NCBI RefSeq assembly: GCF_900109645.1
Contig: NZ_FOBG01000001.1
Span: 3,710,520 to 3,774,519, forward strand
Reading direction: 5' to 3'
Origin: Duganella sp. CF402
GTDB taxonomy: Bacteria; Pseudomonadota; Gammaproteobacteria; Burkholderiales; Burkholderiaceae_D
DNA length: 64,000 nt
The position numbers and the translations under genes were made by a program. The notes below the pieces were generated by a model. The model was not told where the DNA came from. It ran no database searches and saw nothing but the letters and a program-made list of their open reading frames with translations. Shown in pieces: positions 62,495-64,000 of this stretch; position 1 is the stretch's first letter, and every line of letters starts with the position of its first letter.

Positions 62495-63481
62495 CTAGTG
62501 ACCATCGGAGCGGACTACCTGCTGGTCGATGACACCGAAAGGCAGCGTGCCATCTGATGCACACGCCTGCATGCGGACGCGGTCACCGAAACGCATGAAT
62601 TCCGTGTGCGCCTCACCGTGATCAAGGATCTCGATCACGCGTCGTTCGGCGATGCAGGCGGACCCCACATCGCGCGCCTCATTCGATACTGTGCCCGATC
62701 CGATGATAGTCCCGGAACTCAGGCGGCGCGTGCGCGCAGCATGGGCAATGAGTTCGCCGAAGCTGAAATTCATTTCGCTCCCGTTCGGGTGACCGAACGC
62801 AGTGCCGTTCCACGTTATTGCCAAGTCAAGATGGACTCGTCCGTCTTTCCAAGCATTGCCAAGCTCATCGGGCGTGACCGCCACAGGCGCGAAGCTTGTC
62901 GACGGTTTTGCCTGCAAAAAGCCGAATCCGCTCTTCATTTCGCGAGGGCCAAGTGCGCGCAAGCTCCAATCGTTAAGCTGCACCAATAGGCGCACTGCTG
63001 CAAGTGCTTGCTGCGCCGTCGCCCCCATCGGCACGGGCCCCGTAATCACGCCAAATTCGCCTTCGAAGTCAATGCCGAGTGCTTCGTCCGGCAAAGCAAC
63101 ATCACTCTGCGCACCAATAAAATCATCAGATGCCCCTTGATACATGACCGGTACCGTGTCGAAGTCCGGAATCGGCGGAGTATTGAACGCCCGTTCCATC
63201 AGCCTGCCGTGGTTTAGGAACGCAGAGGCGTCGCACCATTGGAACGTGCGCGGTAGGGGCGCCATGCAGCGGGCCGCATCGAACGCGTCGGCATACGCCA
63301 GGAGGCCGCGATTGAGCTCGTCGGATAATTGTTGCAGTTGAGGCAGCACGGATTCCCAGTGGAGAAGTGCGTACAGCAAACTAGGCACGATTGACGAGAT
63401 GTCGACGGTGGAACTAAGGTCGCGCGACACCAGCATCGGGCAGCCGTCCGGCTGGCCGTTTTGATAGCTTGCCAGCTTCAT
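62495..63481 (-). CDS. Fumarylacetoacetate hydrolase-family protein
   Basis: 328-residue FAH-family enzyme, start at 63481 (MKLASYQNGQPDGCPMLVSR); the start overlaps the stop of the cyclase gene by 4 bp (ATGA). Family marks: VPVMYQGASDDFIG, the metal-binding IDFEGEFGVITGPVP, NDWSLRALGPREMKSGFGFLQAKPS (substrate loop with Lys) and GSGTVSNEARD, then FGDRVRMQA. The length (~330) matches FAA hydrolases of the ring-cleavage/keto-acid type. With the cyclase-family gene upstream it resembles clusters that degrade aromatic or keto-sugar-derived acids. It ends FGVIDQQVVRSDGH and is followed at once by the oxidoreductase relic; the last few residues may come from the deletion junction. Confidence 0.87.
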   Translation of the reverse strand: MKLASYQNGQPDGCPMLVSRDLSSTVDISSIVPSLLYALLHWESVLPQLQQLSDELNRGLLAYADAFDAARCMAPLPRTFQWCDASAFLNHGRLMERAFNTPPIPDFDTVPVMYQGASDDFIGAQSDVALPDEALGIDFEGEFGVITGPVPMGATAQQALAAVRLLVQLNDWSLRALGPREMKSGFGFLQAKPSTSFAPVAVTPDELGNAWKDGRVHLDLAITWNGTAFGHPNGSEMNFSFGELIAHAARTRRLSSGTIIGSGTVSNEARDVGSACIAERRVIEILDHGEAHTEFMRFGDRVRMQACASDGTLPFGVIDQQVVRSDGH

Positions 63482-64000
63482 GGAGCGCGCTCCGCACAGC
63501 TGCGCGGCAGCGACAGGAGGGCATCGTCGATGATGGCGACCGCACGGGTCCAGCCTGCAGAGCCGCGCCGGACCTTGTGCGGGAAGCAGCTGATGTAGAA
63601 ACCGGAAGCAGGTAGCGATTCCAGGTTGTGCAGCTTCTCCAAGTGGCAATAGCCAATGTCGCGTCCGGCTTTGTGGCCTTCCCAGATCAGGGACTTGTCG
63701 CCTGTCTGTGCAATCTTCTTTGCGGTGTAGGAGAACGGAGCATCCCAGCTCCACGCATCCGTGCCAGTCAGGCGCACCCCGCGCTCCAGCAGGTACATGG
63801 TCGCTTCATAGCCCATGCCGCAGCCAGCAGAAACAAAGTCGTTGTAGCCGTAGCGGCTCCCCGCACGCGTGTTCACTACGACGATGTCGAGCGGCGCGAG
63901 CGTGTGCCCGATGCGCTGCAGTTCGGCTTCCACATCGGCGGCGGTGGCGACGTAGCCATCCGGGAAGTGGCGAAAATCGAGTTTCACACCCGGCTGGAAG
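63478..64000 (-). CDS. Cyclase-family protein (kynurenine-formamidase-like), 5' end outside window
   Basis: Metal-dependent hydrolase of the cyclase family, at least 173 residues. The frame is open to the window end (FQPGVKLDFRHFPDGYVATA), so the start is outside. Features: DIVVVNTRAGSRYGYNDFVSAG, GMGYEATMYLLERGVRLTGTDAWSWD and, near the end, LPASGFYISCFPHKVRRGSAG. The N-terminal HxGTHxD metal motif would be upstream, not visible. It overlaps the FAA-hydrolase start by 4 bp, so the two work in the same pathway. Exact substrate unknown. Confidence 0.82.
   Translation of the reverse strand, partial: FQPGVKLDFRHFPDGYVATAADVEAELQRIGHTLAPLDIVVVNTRAGSRYGYNDFVSAGCGMGYEATMYLLERGVRLTGTDAWSWDAPFSYTAKKIAQTGDKSLIWEGHKAGRDIGYCHLEKLHNLESLPASGFYISCFPHKVRRGSAGWTRAVAIIDDALLSLPRSCAERAP

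Overview
The window looks like part of the chromosome of a Gram-negative soil or plant-associated betaproteobacterium. TonB-dependent receptors, Tat and lipoprotein export, many LysR regulators, carbohydrate-active enzymes and high-GC codon use with lower-GC patches would fit an Oxalobacteraceae member such as Duganella or Massilia. That assignment is inference from gene style only; there is no rRNA or marker gene here. No tRNA, rRNA or CRISPR array was seen.

Layout. (1) 1-6476: a Tn7-like transposition core, tnsB (cut by the window edge), tnsC and two different TniQ/TnsD-family genes. (2) 6477-8035: a scar zone with a small gene, a ~125-bp repeat (R1-A), an IS21-type terminus and a truncated IS110 element. 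(3) 8036-15739, minus strand: a four-gene rhamnoside operon (TonB receptor, GH106 alpha-L-rhamnosidase, GH1 beta-glucosidase, DeoR regulator). (4) 16191-19142: a broken small gene, an IS21 relic carrying an intact IS110 element, and a frameshifted fragment of an integrating-conjugative-element gene. (5) 19476-31481: a high-GC catabolic region. A LysR gene diverges from a split ThDP-dependent decarboxylase plus aldehyde dehydrogenase. A convergent operon encodes a citrate-lyase-beta-like lyase, ETF beta and alpha, a MaoC-like hydratase, an acyl-CoA dehydrogenase, a family III CoA-transferase and an MHS transporter. Together they could form a route from a branched 2-oxo acid to acetyl-CoA plus a keto acid. 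(6) 31781-33658: a DUF2513 gene and a wrecked GH42/carbohydrate-module gene ending at R1-B. (7) 33661-52629: a hexuronate and plant-polysaccharide region (FucP-type transporter, tandem GntR regulators, LysR, large TonB receptor, glucarate dehydratase, GH115 alpha-glucuronidase, uronate dehydrogenase, CE12-type acetylesterase, beta-helix lipoprotein). (8) 52630-54087: decayed DNA ending in an orphan IS110 left end. (9) 54119-64000, minus strand: GH35 beta-galactosidase, a SnoaL-like protein, MFS transporter, TetR, GH3 glycosidase, an oxidoreductase relic, FAA hydrolase and a cyclase-family gene cut by the window end.

How the genes work together. GH115 would release (methyl)glucuronic acid from xylan, uronate dehydrogenase oxidise it to glucarolactone, and glucarate dehydratase continue the oxidative route; the later enzymes are not in the window. 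The GH106/GH1/TonB operon handles rhamnosylated glycosides. The carbohydrate operons are separated by IS110, IS21 and R1 scars, so the region looks assembled and trimmed by IS-mediated recombination. All three IS110 left ends sit inside IS21-type terminal repeats, each joined directly after a TGA, which is the clearest non-genic pattern in the window.
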